A stretch of 64,000 bases of DNA from Sinotaia quadrata (GCA_028829895.1 CM054179.1:98537375-98601374); one strand, 5' to 3'. Positions 1 through 10,200 are shown, counted from the stretch's first letter. Translations and numbers: made by a program. The notes: generated from the letters alone by a model not told the origin.

Positions 1-155
1 ATATTGAGTTTTGAATATTCCATTCATAATCCAATATCGAGCCAGTTTTGACATTTGACAGTTTTGAATATTCCATTCATAATCCAATATTGAGCCAGTT
101 TTGACATATTGACAGTTTTGAATATTCCATTCATAATCCAATATTGAGCCCACAG
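1..155. repeat. minisatellite, 53-54 bp unit
   Basis: The segment GTTTTGAATATTCC recurs at about 8, 61 and 115, followed each time by CATTCATAATCCAATAT, giving nearly three head-to-tail units of 53-54 bp. The array runs off the left edge, so its true length is unknown. From 155 to about 410 no other structure is evident. Confidence 0.85.
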
Positions 156-412
156 TTAAACATTGAAAAACAAGAATTCTTTCCTCTCAAACTACAGAAA
201 CTCCAGCTTGAAATAATTCACCATTAATGTTTCATGTAAAGCAATTAGAATATCAATTTCACCCATTGATTGTGGTTCTGACGGTCATTCTGTTTGTCTC
301 ACCTATTTTATTTTCTTGCTGATGGTATATATGGCTGAATCAGTTGAGGAATGGTTACATTGCTGGTTTGAACAATCTGACATGGCACATTTTTGTTTGT
401 CTTGCATTTATC

Positions 413-448
413 TTAATTTGCCCAACAATTTTTGCAACATTGATAGCA
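413..448 (-). CDS. candidate terminal exon of minus-strand gene (weak)
   Basis: A possible acceptor (TTCCTGATTCAAG on the minus strand, AG at 449-450) opens a short frame in phase 0, matching the phase in which the exon at 537-700 ends. It encodes a Cys-rich tail, CYQCCKNCWAN, then TAA. An AATAAA hexamer lies about 100 bases further on (minus strand, near 306-311) and could be the poly(A) signal. A longer open frame from the same acceptor exists in another phase. That choice, and antisense frames that look like membrane helices between 250 and 470 on the plus strand, leave this call weak. Confidence 0.2.
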   Translation of the reverse strand, partial: CYQCCKNCWAN

Positions 449-536
449 CTTGAATCAGGAACATGATTTTATATATATGATTCATGAACTTCTGAAGATG
501 AAGTTGTCTATTCAGATATTTTTTTGTTGCTCTTAC

Positions 537-700
537 CTTTAGGATATTCTGATTTTCTTTTTTCACAACACCTGTAATAAATGTCCTTGAGATGGTTTGT
601 CTTTCACCATCAATAGATGTGTGTTGATTTTGTTGTTCCCTTTTTGAACTGGAATGATTTTGCAAATTTCCTCCATTTTTATTTGAGGAGTGAACTATCA
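537..700 (-). CDS. candidate internal exon, hydrophilic protein
   Basis: This 164-base segment has an acceptor (ACTTATCAG, minus strand, 701-702) and a good donor (AAG|GTAAGA, GT at 535-536). After two bases that complete a split codon it is open for 54 codons in AT-rich DNA, where a stop is expected about every 14 codons. The product is polar, rich in Asn, Gln, Ser and Lys, with stretches such as HSSNKNGGNLQNHSSSKRE and ERQTISRTFITGVVKKENQ, and no membrane segment. The split codon fits the one extra base left by the micro-exon at 818-851. I do not recognise the family; a disordered nuclear protein is one reading. Confidence 0.42.
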
Positions 701-817
701 CTGATAAGTTTTATCTTGTAGATGCTCTTATATATGTTCACTGTCCTGTTTATAAAAAGAAAATTATAGTGTGCATCTACCAAGCTGTCCAACGAAATGA
801 TAACACAATTATTCAAC

Positions 818-851
818 CAACAAGATTAGTGTTTTTCCTGTCTTCATCTTC
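818..851 (-). CDS. candidate micro-exon, 34 bases
   Basis: An acceptor (TATATACACAG, minus strand) precedes 11 codons, EDEDRKNTNLV, plus one base, followed by GTTGAA, a non-ideal donor. Its phases, 0 at entry and 1 at exit, are what is needed to join the exon at 1624-1803 (which ends in phase 0) to the exon at 537-700 (which needs one incoming base). That phase match is the main support; a 34-base exon cannot be established from sequence alone. Confidence 0.25.
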
Positions 852-994
852 CTGTGTATATAATACATAGTCAAACAATATCAGTAGCAGATATGGAAAT
901 AATGCAAATCAGGATTATGATTTGTCAGGAATAGAGCTTGTCAGAATTATGGCTTTGGGGGATTGGCCTTTGGGATTATGATTCAAACCTCTTA

Positions 995-1165
995 GCTGCT
1001 ATGTCTGATTCTGTCTTATGAACTTAACTATTATATCTGATTCTATCTTATGACAACTTCTGATGTCTGATTCTGTCTTATGACTTATCTTCTGATGTCT
1101 GATTCTGTCTTATGACTTAGCTTCTGATGTCTGATTCTGACTTATGAACATAGCTGTTATGCCTT
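995..1165. repeat. minisatellite, about 30 bp
   Basis: The phrase TGTCTGATTCTGTCTTATGAC recurs about five times with slight changes and spacings near 30 bases. It lies in the presumed intron between the minus-strand exons at 818-851 and 1624-1803. Confidence 0.8.
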
Positions 1166-1414
1166 ATTCTGTGAAAAGCTTCAGAAATAATCTTTAAAAT
1201 TTATACTCAACTGAAAATAACTAAATGAATACATTTGTTTAAGGAAATAAATGATCTGTAAATCCTTACTTTTAATAGGAGATACAAGTGGGTAGAGACA
1301 TATGCATATATTTAAAAATTTTATAAGGAGCGCATTTTTTAAAGCTACAGAAATCAGTAATATTTAGTTATCTGATACTTAAACTAAGTGAAGAAGTAAG
1401 CTGTAGAAATATAT

Positions 1415-1611
1415 CAGGGGTGCACAAACTTTTTAGGCCAGAGGACCCAATTTCCAATTGATAGTGCATGGAAGGCTGCAAGTCAGATTGCACATGGATG
1501 GCTCATTAGAAAAAAACACAATACAAATAATGAAATAATGTGCTCTGGGAACTGCACAGAACCCTGTCTTGGGCTGCATGCAGCCTGTGGGCTGCGGTTT
1601 ATGCACCCCTG
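1415..1611. mobile_element. non-autonomous hAT element (MITE)
   Basis: A 197-bp element begins CAGGGGTGCACAAAC and ends GTTTATGCACCCCTG, so the termini form an inverted repeat with one mismatch in 15. It is flanked by an 8-bp duplication, AAATATAT at 1407-1414 and AAATATAC at 1612-1619, the length typical of hAT transposition. The interior holds 'gggctgcatgcag' style sub-terminal repeats and no transposase. The right duplication overlaps the donor site of the predicted minus-strand exon ending at 1624. Confidence 0.85.
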
Positions 1612-1623
1612 AAATATACTTAC

Positions 1624-1803
1624 CTGTAACGTTGACAGTGAAATGTGTGTCTTTTTAAATGAATATAAATATTGTTGAGAATCGTAATAAAACTTAAGAG
1701 ATTTCTTGAAATAATGAGATATTATTTTATTCCTTTTCTGTGTTCTGTTTGTAAACTCTGTCACAGGCTTAGAAATCAGAGATGAAAACATTGAATCATA
1801 TTT
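1624..1803 (-). CDS. candidate internal exon with PIP-like motif
   Basis: This is the best-supported exon on the left side: 180 bases, exactly 60 codons, phase 0 at both ends. On the minus strand it follows a strong acceptor (TTTACTGTTTTCATTTAAG) and ends at a full consensus donor, CAG|GTAAGTAT. A 60-codon open frame is unlikely by chance in DNA this AT-rich. The product is basic, with Lys, Ser, Tyr and Phe. The stretch NKIISHYFKK resembles a PCNA-interacting box (x-x-x-I-x-x-Y-F followed by Lys-Lys) with Asn in place of the usual Gln; a replication or repair function is only inference from that. I do not recognise the family. Confidence 0.5.
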
Positions 1804-1845
1804 CTTAAATGAAAACAGTAAAGAAAAAGAAGTAAGTTATGTATC

Positions 1846-1960
1846 CTTGAAGTGGCACTTCCACACTCTTGTCAGCTATGGGTTTTACTTGACCTCTCCA
1901 CATCAGCGGCAGAACTTCAGCTAGGTGCTAATGTTTCATAGTTTTTAATTTTTTTTTACT
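1846..1960. repeat. possible interspersed repeat fragment
   Basis: The stretch around 1846-1940 (GTGGCACTTCCACACTC, ACATCAGCGGCAG) is more GC-rich than its surroundings and shares short blocks with 16310-16375 (GTGGCACTTTGTC, CACATCAGCAACC). Shared repeat ancestry is a guess. An open reading frame crosses it on the minus strand but has no convincing splice signals. Confidence 0.3.
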
Positions 1961-4410
1961 TCTTTATGTCTAGCTCTGCAAGAAAATTAAATTGCTTTTT
2001 GTATGAAATAGTACTTAATGCACTTGTCTCACACAGATTGAACTGGTTCATTTATGTGGCTTGTGCTGTTGATTTGTTGTGAGATAATTTATGTTTTCTT
2101 AATGTGGGCATTATAAAATGCATGAATAACTCTTTTTAATAGGGGCTATGATTAATGCAGAATTAAAGTAATAATTAAAAAAGTCAGGGTTTGGGAAGAA
2201 GAAACCTACGTTTCTAATGTACATCCATTTGCCAATACAAAAAATAATTCAGGGGAGATAATAGGGTATCATATTAAGTGAACAGCTTCACTAGCAAGTA
2301 TTTTCCAGTGTTTCTTATGTGTTGAAATAATTTACGAGTTTAATTTGTTAGAGCCATTAAATAATTTCGTTTTATTCTCCTGCTTAATAGGATTTAATTC
2401 CAATTTAAAAAATGGAACTATCTTACGTAATTAATTTTAATCAATATTTTTAATTGATTCTTTTAAGCTTTATGGTTTTTAAAACAATAATTTATTTTAT
2501 AAATTATAATGATTTTAAGATAAATTATTTCCAATTCAGTGAATCAAAAAATAGTGCAATTTTGAATTTGTTTATCACACTGATAATTCTTTAATACCTT
2601 GGTTTACTCTATTAGGACTATAATAATTAATTTATGTCAAACGTCTGAACAGTTTAACTTATTTTTGTTTTTGAGCTATTGCTATTTAAATAACTTTAGT
2701 GTTTGTATTTTATTTATTTATTTTATTTTATTAATAATGGATTTAATGAACTATGACAATTTCTGGTGCGTCAACATTTAAAAAAAAAATTAAATACAAG
2801 AACCAAACACATTTACCTCTTGTGAAAGGCAGAAAGCATTGCTCATTTTCTGAAATTTCTAGTACCTTGTATTGTTTAGAGAATGTTGTTTGCTGTAATT
2901 AGACAATGTAAATATTTGTTTGTTTGAAAAAGGAACAGTGCTTCTTTGCAAACAATGTAAACAAAACTTTGTTTGCCATCTCAGCTTTTTGTCACTATAA
3001 TTTTGTCATTATAATAATGATGTTTTAAAGTAAGTCTGGAGAACTCTTCAGGGATATTTGGTTCTTTGGCTTGGTCAGTATTTACAGCATATGATCAAGA
3101 ATAGTATTTAACCCTTGTTAAATTTGATTAGTTAAAATTACAGATTTTTTGTTGAGATATTGTAAGTTGGATGTGGACTTACTCATTGGCATAGTCAGCA
3201 CTCAATAAGTAATCAAAAATAGTAGAGTAATATTTCACTATCATTAACTTGATTAGCTAAAATTACAAATCATTTGAATGCAAGATGGATTTAGAATTAA
3301 ATCTTATATTTTTTTCCAGCTGAGTTAAATCATTAAAATCATTATACGTCTCCTTCCACCTTACATATTGATGTCTCCTTTATTGCTAAAAGTACATTCA
3401 GACTGTTTGTGCCAGCATCCAATCTTGTATAATATACTCAATGTAATGTCTTTGATCTTTAGTTCAATATAAATATGATATAGTATATAGATCAGGTCAT
3501 TTATTTGTAACATTCACAGTGCATGCAGTTAACATGAACGTGAATACGAGCTTTTGGCTGAGATAAGACTTGTGTGCAATATATGTGTGTACACTTAGTT
3601 GTGTGCTAGTATGTGAGATACCGAAAAGAAAAGAATGATGTATGCTGGATGTTTTTAATTCTCTTTTCATTTTGTTGTTTTAATTGCATTGAAAACGTGT
3701 TCCTCTAATAATTTGACAGTATGATTCCATTTGATAAGTACTTTGAAAAATATTTGTACATTTGATAATTTGTCAAAATATGAACAGTGGTTGTGTTAAA
3801 AAATGCTGTAAAATCATGATTCATTTATAACAATAAAATTTGCTATTTTTACATTTGTTTTTAATTTGTATTAGCAGGAGACTTGTATTAATGAAAGATA
3901 TTCTGCCACTTCATATAGAGAATATGATTTGTTTTATATATATATATATATAAGTATTTTATTTCCATATATCATTTATATGTGTATAAAATAGATGCAG
4001 CGTTATAAAAAACAACAAAAAACCATGTTTTAAGGTGAGATAATATTATATCTTCATGTCTTCAGTTATTTGGCCTTACAGATATTTGTGATCCACCATC
4101 ACAAAATGTGTCAGAATGTACTTGAATCACCATTTCCAACTAAAGCTGAAATAGGCCAGAGGGGGAGGTAGGGTCAGTTTTATGATATCACTAGACTTAG
4201 AAAGTTTAATACCTTTTCTATAAGAAGTTGTAATGTTTTGACCTCTAAGAGCATTTTAAATGTTACAACCAAGCTAATTTTAGGTAATTAGTGTAGTGAA
4301 GCTATAATCTTTCTAATGAAAAAGTCATATAGTTCAGTAAAATTGTCATAAAAATCTTTTTGAGTGCTAAGTCCTATAGTTGGTCTTTAAAATCTAAACT
4401 TTTATATATG
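1961..4410. other. AT-rich stretch without recognisable gene
   Basis: Mostly AT-rich single-copy sequence in the presumed intron between the candidate exons at 1624-1803 and 4702-4796. It contains a short (TA)n run near 3930-3952 and otherwise no repeat or coding signal I would defend. Confidence 0.6.
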
Positions 4411-4446
4411 ACACACACACACACGCACGCACGCACGCACGCACAC
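4411..4446. repeat. compound (AC)n(GCAC)n microsatellite
   Basis: ACACACACACACAC runs directly into five GCAC units. Confidence 0.9.
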
Positions 4447-4701
4447 CAAGAAAGATATCAAAGGTGACAACATTGCACATGGAAATGTCTCTAAGTAAGT
4501 AGAGTGACTGCTTCGTATTTGGAGTGAATTACTTGGGACATGACTTCCTGGAAATTGCTTTTACATTTCTTAAAGTTTAGATGATTATGTAAAATTTTAC
4601 TATTGAAAAATATTGTTGAGGAAAGTACCACTTTGCTTATAATTGAGAACTTGTTCAATAAAATCACCTAGGTAACAGTTTACTCTGCAGTTCACACTTA
4701 C

Positions 4702-4796
4702 AGTCAGGCACTTGTTCCTCTCTAAAGTACTTTCTCTAAAGATTCTTATAAACAAATATTGATTTCCCAAAATGGATGGAATAAATGGCTTGTTTG
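4702..4796 (-). CDS. candidate internal exon of minus-strand gene
   Basis: Ninety-five bases on the minus strand run from an acceptor (GACAATCAAATTTAG) to a consensus donor (ACT|GTAAGTG). Two incoming bases complete a codon, then 31 codons are open, ending in phase 0, the entry phase of the exon at 1624-1803. The peptide includes NKPFIPSILGNQYLFIRIF and ESTLERNKCLT, mixed hydrophobic and charged like a folded domain edge. No family recognised. The open frame alone is not significant; the donor and phase agreement with two neighbours are the evidence. Confidence 0.3.
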
Positions 4797-4814
4797 CTAA
4801 ATTTGATTGTCGAA

Positions 4815-5345
4815 TCAAAGTGTGGCACCTCTCTGGGCTTGTTATTATTATTTATTAATTAATAACACATAATTCATTACAAGTGATCAAGAATCTTAAT
4901 TTATAGTCATTAATAATTCTCATACAAGACCAAAATGTCTCCTCTCACTTGTGGATTATAAAGGTCTTGTAAAACTCTACTCTTTACACAATAATAAGTT
5001 AGATGTTTTATTTTCACATAATGATTCTGCAGATGGAAACTTCTTACTAAAGAGTAATAAAAATCTGTCTTTTGTTTATATTTACCATCCACCCACTATT
5101 ACTCCCAACATAAGCTTTAATAAATGTGCAAGAAGGTTAATAAATTTATTAAATCAACAATCAAATATACAACATATGAATATAATCAAAGAGCTTTGAC
5201 ATACATCACTTCGTCACAATGTTAAGCTAGACAATCATTCAGTTTATCCTAGCATAGACATCAGCAGTCAGATTAACATATATATAAAATCAATTTCATA
5301 GATATAATTCATCATATATATGAAAGTGGAGTTTCATCGAGCTAT
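4815..5345 (+). repeat. interspersed repeat family A, copy 1
   Basis: This block is clearly homologous to 38745-39345 and, less closely, to 55078-55600. Shared landmarks in the same order are ATTACAAGTGATCAAGAATC, the TTAATAATTCTC block, GCAAGAAGGTTAAT, and ATTAAATCAACAA followed by AATATACAA. Short open frames inside it are not conserved between copies. It is followed without a break by the family C segment, so A and C may be parts of one element. Class unknown; no terminal repeats or target duplications were found. Confidence 0.75.
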
Positions 5346-5364
5346 CATCTAGAACTATCACTCT

Positions 5365-5520
5365 TCTATTCTAACATTGCCTATCATTCTTTCTAAATGT
5401 GTGGCCTGCCAGAGTGTGTGTTTTGGGGATTAGCCTAAGGTTACAGGCAGTCCAAGGTGGTGGAGATTAACATCTTGCCCATCTCCCTCCCAAACGTCAC
5501 ACAACATATCAGATGAATGG
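5365..5520 (+). repeat. interspersed repeat family C, copy 1
   Basis: Homologous to 34435-34605 (same strand) and, in part, to 11868-11935 (opposite strand). The shared core runs from TGTGGCC(T/A)GCCAG through ATTAGYCTAAGGTTAC to the stretch ATCTTGCCCATCTCCC followed by ACGTCA. A further part may continue to about 5680, where the minus strand is open for over 50 codons without splice support. Confidence 0.75.
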
Positions 5521-5694
5521 GTCCCCAAAGTAATAAAATCTCAATTTCATCAAAATAACTCATCACCATTAATTTTTCCAATGAAGTTCTCTTTGTCAAC
5601 AGGGTAAAAGGACTCTTGTAAACATTTGTTCCATTGAGACACCGCCAAATACAGTGCTATGGAAGAGTTACAATTGCACAAGGTTGGGAAGTGT

Positions 5695-6130
5695 GTGTGT
5701 GTGGGGGTGGGTGGGTGGGGGAACTACACTGATCATGAAAGAAAATACATCACAATTTCCCTGAAAAAAATATTTTTGATAAAACAAATAGAAATAATGC
5801 ATTCAAATGTAAATATATCAAGTAATTCCTAAATGTCAGAAGTGCTTTTAGGCGGTTTTAGCCAAATGATTGTTACTGATTTTTTCAAATATTTTTTTTC
5901 TTCATATGTTGCCTTCTTTTTTCCCATATATTTTCATTAGTGGCTAACTCTTATTCCTGACAACACTAACACATTCCATGTGTGAAAAAAAAAATCACAT
6001 TTAATAATTTAAATGCAAAAATGTGTAAATGGAGTATTTTTTTTTTTTGCATTAAAAAAGTGGATATTTATTGAAATTTTAAAATTATTTTGTCTTTACC
6101 CATACTCATAACCAGATATGAAGAATTTTT
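5695..6130. other. low-complexity spacer
   Basis: A short GT/GGGTG tract at 5693-5720, then A- and T-rich sequence with homopolymer runs. No coding signal. Confidence 0.6.
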
Positions 6131-6143
6131 GTTATAATGTGTA

Positions 6144-6146
6144 GTT

Positions 6147-6182
<36 letters not shown>

Positions 6183-6187
6183 TCAAC

Positions 6188-6218
<31 letters not shown>

Positions 6219-6294
6219 TCAACCTTTCTTTCTTTCTTTCTTTCTTTCTTTCAACCTTTCTTTCTTTCTTTCTTTCAACCTTTCTTTCAACCTT

Positions 6295-6342
<48 letters not shown>

Positions 6343-6369
6343 TCAACCTTTCTTTCTTTCTTTCTTTCT
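6144..6369. repeat. interrupted (CTTT)n microsatellite
   Basis: A 226-bp CTTT array is broken repeatedly by the same insertion, CAACC, so tracts of CTTT alternate with CAACCTTTC. The open frame across it is an artefact of the 4-bp period. Confidence 0.95.
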
Positions 6370-6734
6370 GCACTATTGGCATTTAGCTCACATTTATTCT
6401 GGTACTACAAATTAGCAAATGTCAAACACTCAAGTAACAAATGTGAATTATATAAAATAACTAGGAAATTAAATGTGCAAATTGGCTCCTGACAGTTCAA
6501 AGGCATAAGCAGTTTAATTTGTCCATACAGTCTGGTAAAGAATACTTAAAACGTTTTGAAATATTGTTCAAATTTAATATTCAGATCTATTGCACCATCC
6601 CTGACAAATGCAGTTATTAATTTTATAAGTTCAGAGCCATTTACAGCAAAAGCGCTGAATCCTGGATATCGTCTTCATGCAGGCAATAATGTTCTTTGCT
6701 TTGATTGCTGGATCTCTAAACTGAGCAGAAATAC

Positions 6735-6821
6735 CTGGGGAGTTCAAGGCTAACTCCTTATATGATTTATATAGTTTAGTTTCACCTTTATTCAAAACAT
6801 CACTCATAGTTGTGCTGGCAA
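6735..6821 (-). CDS. candidate internal exon of minus-strand gene
   Basis: The 87-base segment on the minus strand has a strong polypyrimidine acceptor (CATTTTGCCTTTCGATCCAG) and an AG|GTATTT donor. It enters with two bases of a split codon, reads 28 open codons, including STTMSDVLNKGETKLYKSY, and leaves one base over. That exit phase fits the two incoming bases of the exon at 4702-4796. The frame is also open on both sides beyond these sites (6631-6867), so a longer unspliced frame is an alternative. Hydrophilic, Lys-rich, no recognised family. Confidence 0.32.
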
Positions 6822-7360
6822 CTGGATCGAAAGGCAAAATGGTCATGTTTTTGAGCTCCTGTCTCATTTCTGACGTGCCTTCATAATTTTTTTTTATTTA
6901 GACAGCCGTACAAACTGTACCGGATGATGAAATCACTGTGTATTGTAGTTTTCAAACTTGACTGTGTGTCTCGGAGTTGATACCCTTTGCTTTGCGGGCA
7001 TTTTTTTGTTAACCTGGAAAACTGTAGACTTCAAAATGCAGCAGCTGGTAAGAGTGAATTAAAGAAATGATTATCAAAACACGGGTGAAATTTTTATGAA
7101 AAACCAGGAATGCACTTAACCAATGTATCTTAACCGACCCGGGGTACAAGCTGAGAGAAGTCTGGTGATTGATATTACTAGTTTAGCAAATCTCGGTTGC
7201 TAGAATGACCTCAAATATATAACCCCATTTGGGCGTAGTAAAAGTTATTCAATGCATGAAGGGTATTCTGGGTTTCACATTAAAACCCTGTTCCTATTTC
7301 AATCACAGATCCATGTTATGTATCAATCTGTGACTTAGTTTACTTTTGTTTTGTTTCCAG

Positions 7361-7445
7361 AATGTATCCTTACCACTCAGCCTGTTATCATTCAAAATAA
7401 TATTTTGACTGAACTAATAAAGACTCTACGCCTTCGAGAGGCTGT
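7361..7445 (+). CDS. candidate internal exon, plus strand
   Basis: A strong acceptor (TTTTGTTTTGTTTCCAG) is followed by 85 bases ending at CTGT|GTGAGT, a consensus donor. One frame is open throughout: two bases, 27 codons and two bases. The peptide contains ILTTQPVIIQNN and LTELIKTLRLREA, a plausible amphipathic helix. It lies on the opposite strand to the exons at 0.4-6.8 kb, so if real it belongs to another gene. Splice signals are good but the exon is short. Confidence 0.3.
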
Positions 7446-7842
7446 GTGAGTGTGGCGTATTATCGTGAAGCTTGTTTGAAAAACAAACTGTTGTTCACTC
7501 GCCCTAAGAGGATATTTTTATCTCTCATCATGACCGTGTTGGTCCAGGCTGAAGGGGAGGCAATTTTACATATTATTTTTATAAACAGTTGTCCGTTCCT
7601 CCTGCTTAATTAAAGAATGCCTTAATTGGATGACAATGTACTAGGTGTCTTTAGTCAATTATAAGTAGTCACAATATTGCGCCCCACCACCCCTCCCGCC
7701 TGTTGACCGTTGACATCGCTGACTTTTCAGCGCACTTTGAAGAAAAATCTTTCAGTGTCTTCTGCTGATTCTGGAAAATAATAATGTTGATATTTATTAA
7801 TATTTCATATCCTGTTATTCTCTAAGTACTTTGTCGGCACTG

Positions 7843-8068
7843 CTTGACAGGATCCAGAGCCAGGATCGACTGGGGGAAAAATCCTATCGACTAAGGAGGG
7901 TCCCGAAACCATAAGCCCACGGAGTTCTGCTTGATAGTCCAATGCCTATAGACCACTTGACAGGATCCAGAGCCAGGATCAGCAAGAAAAAAATCCTAGC
8001 GACCATGGTAGGTCTTGAACCCACGCGCCTACGGACTTTTGAATGATAGTCTTATGTCTGTAGACTAC
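7843..8068 (-). mobile_element. tandem pair of tRNA-like SINE units
   Basis: Two diverged copies of a 113-bp unit lie head to tail (7843-7955 and 7956-8068); each starts CTTGACAGGATCCAGAGCCA. Read on the minus strand, the unit resembles a tRNA gene promoter: the second copy carries GGTTCAAGACC, matching the RNA polymerase III B box, and an A-box-like TAGTCTACAGACATAAGACT lies about 35 bases before it. In the other copy the B-box region has decayed. This suggests a tRNA-derived SINE, perhaps a dimer. I see no adjacent poly(A) or LINE-like tail. Confidence 0.55.
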
Positions 8069-8389
8069 TTGAATATCAAGCTCCCTCTCTCAGAAAAAAT
8101 ACCCCCCCCTTCCCATATATAAATGTTTTTCTCTCTCTCTCTCTCCCCGTCCCACCTGTAAATGTTTGCAGCAAACATAACATAAAAATCTCTTCACTAT
8201 TTTGGTATTTTGAATTATTATGTACAAATATGGTTGTATGCGTGAAATATATTACACTACTTGCTCCAATGACTCTTTGCACATTAGATCCTATGATTTT
8301 GGATACATTAGATCGTATGACTTTTGACGTATATATATATTTTTAATAATCGCCACAACATCTGCTTAAATAGTGCTTTACTATATAAA

Positions 8390-8590
8390 ACGATCGTGTT
8401 GTGGCGACAGCGCCTTTAAGAGTACAGAATGCGCATTATTTTATTTTCGAAACGTCCGATAGGGTTGATGTATTAGATTGCGTCGGCTAGACGACGCTTT
8501 CGTTAATTTAGTTCGTCTCGGGCCTACAGCACATATTTTGATTATTTCAAGATGAGAATCGCAGAAGTACACGATATTCGTAAAAAAAAA
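8390..8590 (+). promoter_or_regulatory. CpG-bearing patch with start codon (speculative)
   Basis: Within otherwise AT-rich DNA this patch has many CpGs (GTTGTGGCGACAGCGCC, GCGTCGGCTAGACGACGC). It ends in an ATG with A at -3 (8552), opening MRIAEVHDI before a possible donor GTAAAA at 8580. No TATA box is clear. A first exon with promoter is possible but unproven. Confidence 0.2.
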
Positions 8591-9092
8591 AAAAAAACAA
8601 CCCACAAACAGCTCATTAAGTTGATTTTAAGTGAAACACAACATTTATTTTGCTGGTGGATTTTTGTTGTTGTTTTGTGTGTTAATTACTGTTTGTTTTT
8701 TTTAAAAAAATGTAAATTAAGACTCGTAAATAGCTTTGTTTTTCAATTTCTGATGTCACAATCTACATTGAAATCTTTAAGCGCCAAAATACGAAGGCGG
8801 GGAGTGGGGGTTGGAGGGAGAGAGAAGGTGGGATACGTATTTTGGATCGCACGCATTTACCTTCATCAGATCGTTGATCAATGTGAATATCATCGCCATT
8901 CTCGTCATCGTTGTTGTCATGTGTGTTTAATTTTTATCTTCACTTGAGGAGTCTGCATGGTGGTGAAGGCACTTGAAGGCGATGGACTTTGTGAGATGCT
9001 CGTCATCTCCAGCATTCCCTGGATCAGGTCTGACAACTCAATCAATCACACCTGACGGGTCGCATTGTCACACTGACTTCGAAGGCTTAGAT

Positions 9093-9389
9093 ATACCTCT
9101 CTGTGTGTCTTTTCTCTCTTTCTTTTCTGTCCTTCTCTCTCTCTCGCTTCTTCTATTTTTTTCCCCATCTCACTATTTTTGATGTCTTTCTTGTTAACTG
9201 CATTTCTTTCTCTTTCATTTTCTATCCCCCCTTCCCTTTTTTTTTCTTTCTGTTCTTTTCTTTCTTTCTGGTTTTAATCTCTCATTTCGTAATTCTTCTT
9301 CTTCTCTTTCTACTAATCCCTCACAGTTTTTCTTTCAGTCTTTTGTCTTGTCTTTTACCCTTTCTATAGTTTTGTTGTCTTTTTCGTTT

Positions 9390-9445
<56 letters not shown>

Positions 9446-9480
9446 TGTCTTTTCTCTCTCGTCAGCAAGAACTTTACTAT
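9093..9480. repeat. polypyrimidine tract with (CTTT)n
   Basis: Nearly 390 bases of C/T-rich sequence on the plus strand, ending in a pure CTTT array at about 9388-9446. Open frames here are low-complexity artefacts. Confidence 0.9.
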
Positions 9481-9536
9481 AGTTAGTATATGCACTCATT
9501 ATTCATCGTCACGACAGACTGTAGTACGCCGCTCAC

Positions 9537-9715
9537 ATGTATTGAGCATATAATGCTGATCATCACCATAGCAACACACAAACAGTAATAGAAGTAGCGT
9601 CTCAAGAGAGCCGACAACAAATTTATTAAGTGCACGGGTTTGCAAGATTTTAATGAGCACTAACTGACACAGAATCAACGCAGTAAACACGGATGTACGA
9701 TTGACCATTCTTAGT
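9537..9715 (-). CDS. candidate exon encoding hydrophobic segments
   Basis: On the minus strand this 179-base segment runs from an acceptor (GCGCGTGCTTTCAG) to a donor (ACAT|GTGAGC). The frame is one base, 59 codons and one base, and the open frame extends beyond both ends to about 90 codons. Two hydrophobic stretches, SVFTALILCQLVLIKIL and SLETLLLLLFVCCYG, could be membrane helices. Hydrophobic translations are easily produced by T-rich antisense DNA, so confidence is low. No family recognised. Confidence 0.27.
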
Positions 9716-10014
9716 CTGAAAGCACGCGCGTTTTTAAAAATCACGTTGACGACGTGTGGAGTGAAGTGCATAATTACTGGAGAGGAAAGTGAACGCTTTT
9801 AGAACTGTTCTGAACAAATGTGTCGTCGTCTTTTGTGTCAAGGTCAGGCCAGGCCAGGCAGTTCATTCCAGGTGGATGATGTCTGCTGCTAAGGAAAAAA
9901 TAAATGTACCTCGTAGAATTTCTACTCGGTTACCAACGGAAATGATTATGGGTACGAGGCAAATAGAATCGGCCGCGAGCTATTAAAGTCAGTAGGTTGT
10001 CAACAACAACAAAG

Positions 10015-10200
10015 AAGCAAAGGAAGAACACTACATGAAAAGAACGATTCACAAAGAACACTACATGAAAAGAACGATTTACAAAGAACACTACATGAAA
10101 AGAACGATTTACAAAGAACACTACATGAAAAGAACGATTCACAAAGAACTAAATGAGAATGATTCACAAAGAACACACAAAAAAGGAGAAACGATTCTAA
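10015..10200. repeat. 30-bp minisatellite
   Basis: ACACTACATGAAAAGAACG repeats at exact 30-bp intervals (10028, 10058, 10088, 10118), followed by degenerate units up to about 10200. The 30-bp period keeps one frame open on the minus strand, giving a repetitive peptide that is not a gene. Confidence 0.92.

Noticed and set aside
250..470. Plus-strand frames resembling membrane helices (VVLTVILFVSPILF, WHIFVCLAFILICPTIFATL)
   Set aside because: They are in different frames and antisense to polar minus-strand frames; hydrophobic translations are expected opposite Lys/Asn-rich coding sequence.
4050..4170. Minus-strand exon between a strong acceptor and a GTAAGG donor
   Set aside because: Stop codons occur in all three frames between the two sites.
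7502..7560. Minus-strand acceptor TTGCCTCCCCTTCAG with a 28-codon frame
   Set aside because: Its exit phase does not match the neighbouring exon and the donor (GTGAAC) is weak; an ATG frame on the other strand overlaps.
7843..8068. A functional tRNA gene
   Set aside because: No complete cloverleaf with matching acceptor stem could be drawn; only the B box is convincing.
8952..9100. Protein-like frames on both strands (for example LSDLIQGMLEMTSISQSP on minus)
   Set aside because: At least three overlapping frames look equally coding-like, none with paired splice sites, so composition alone is not evidence here.
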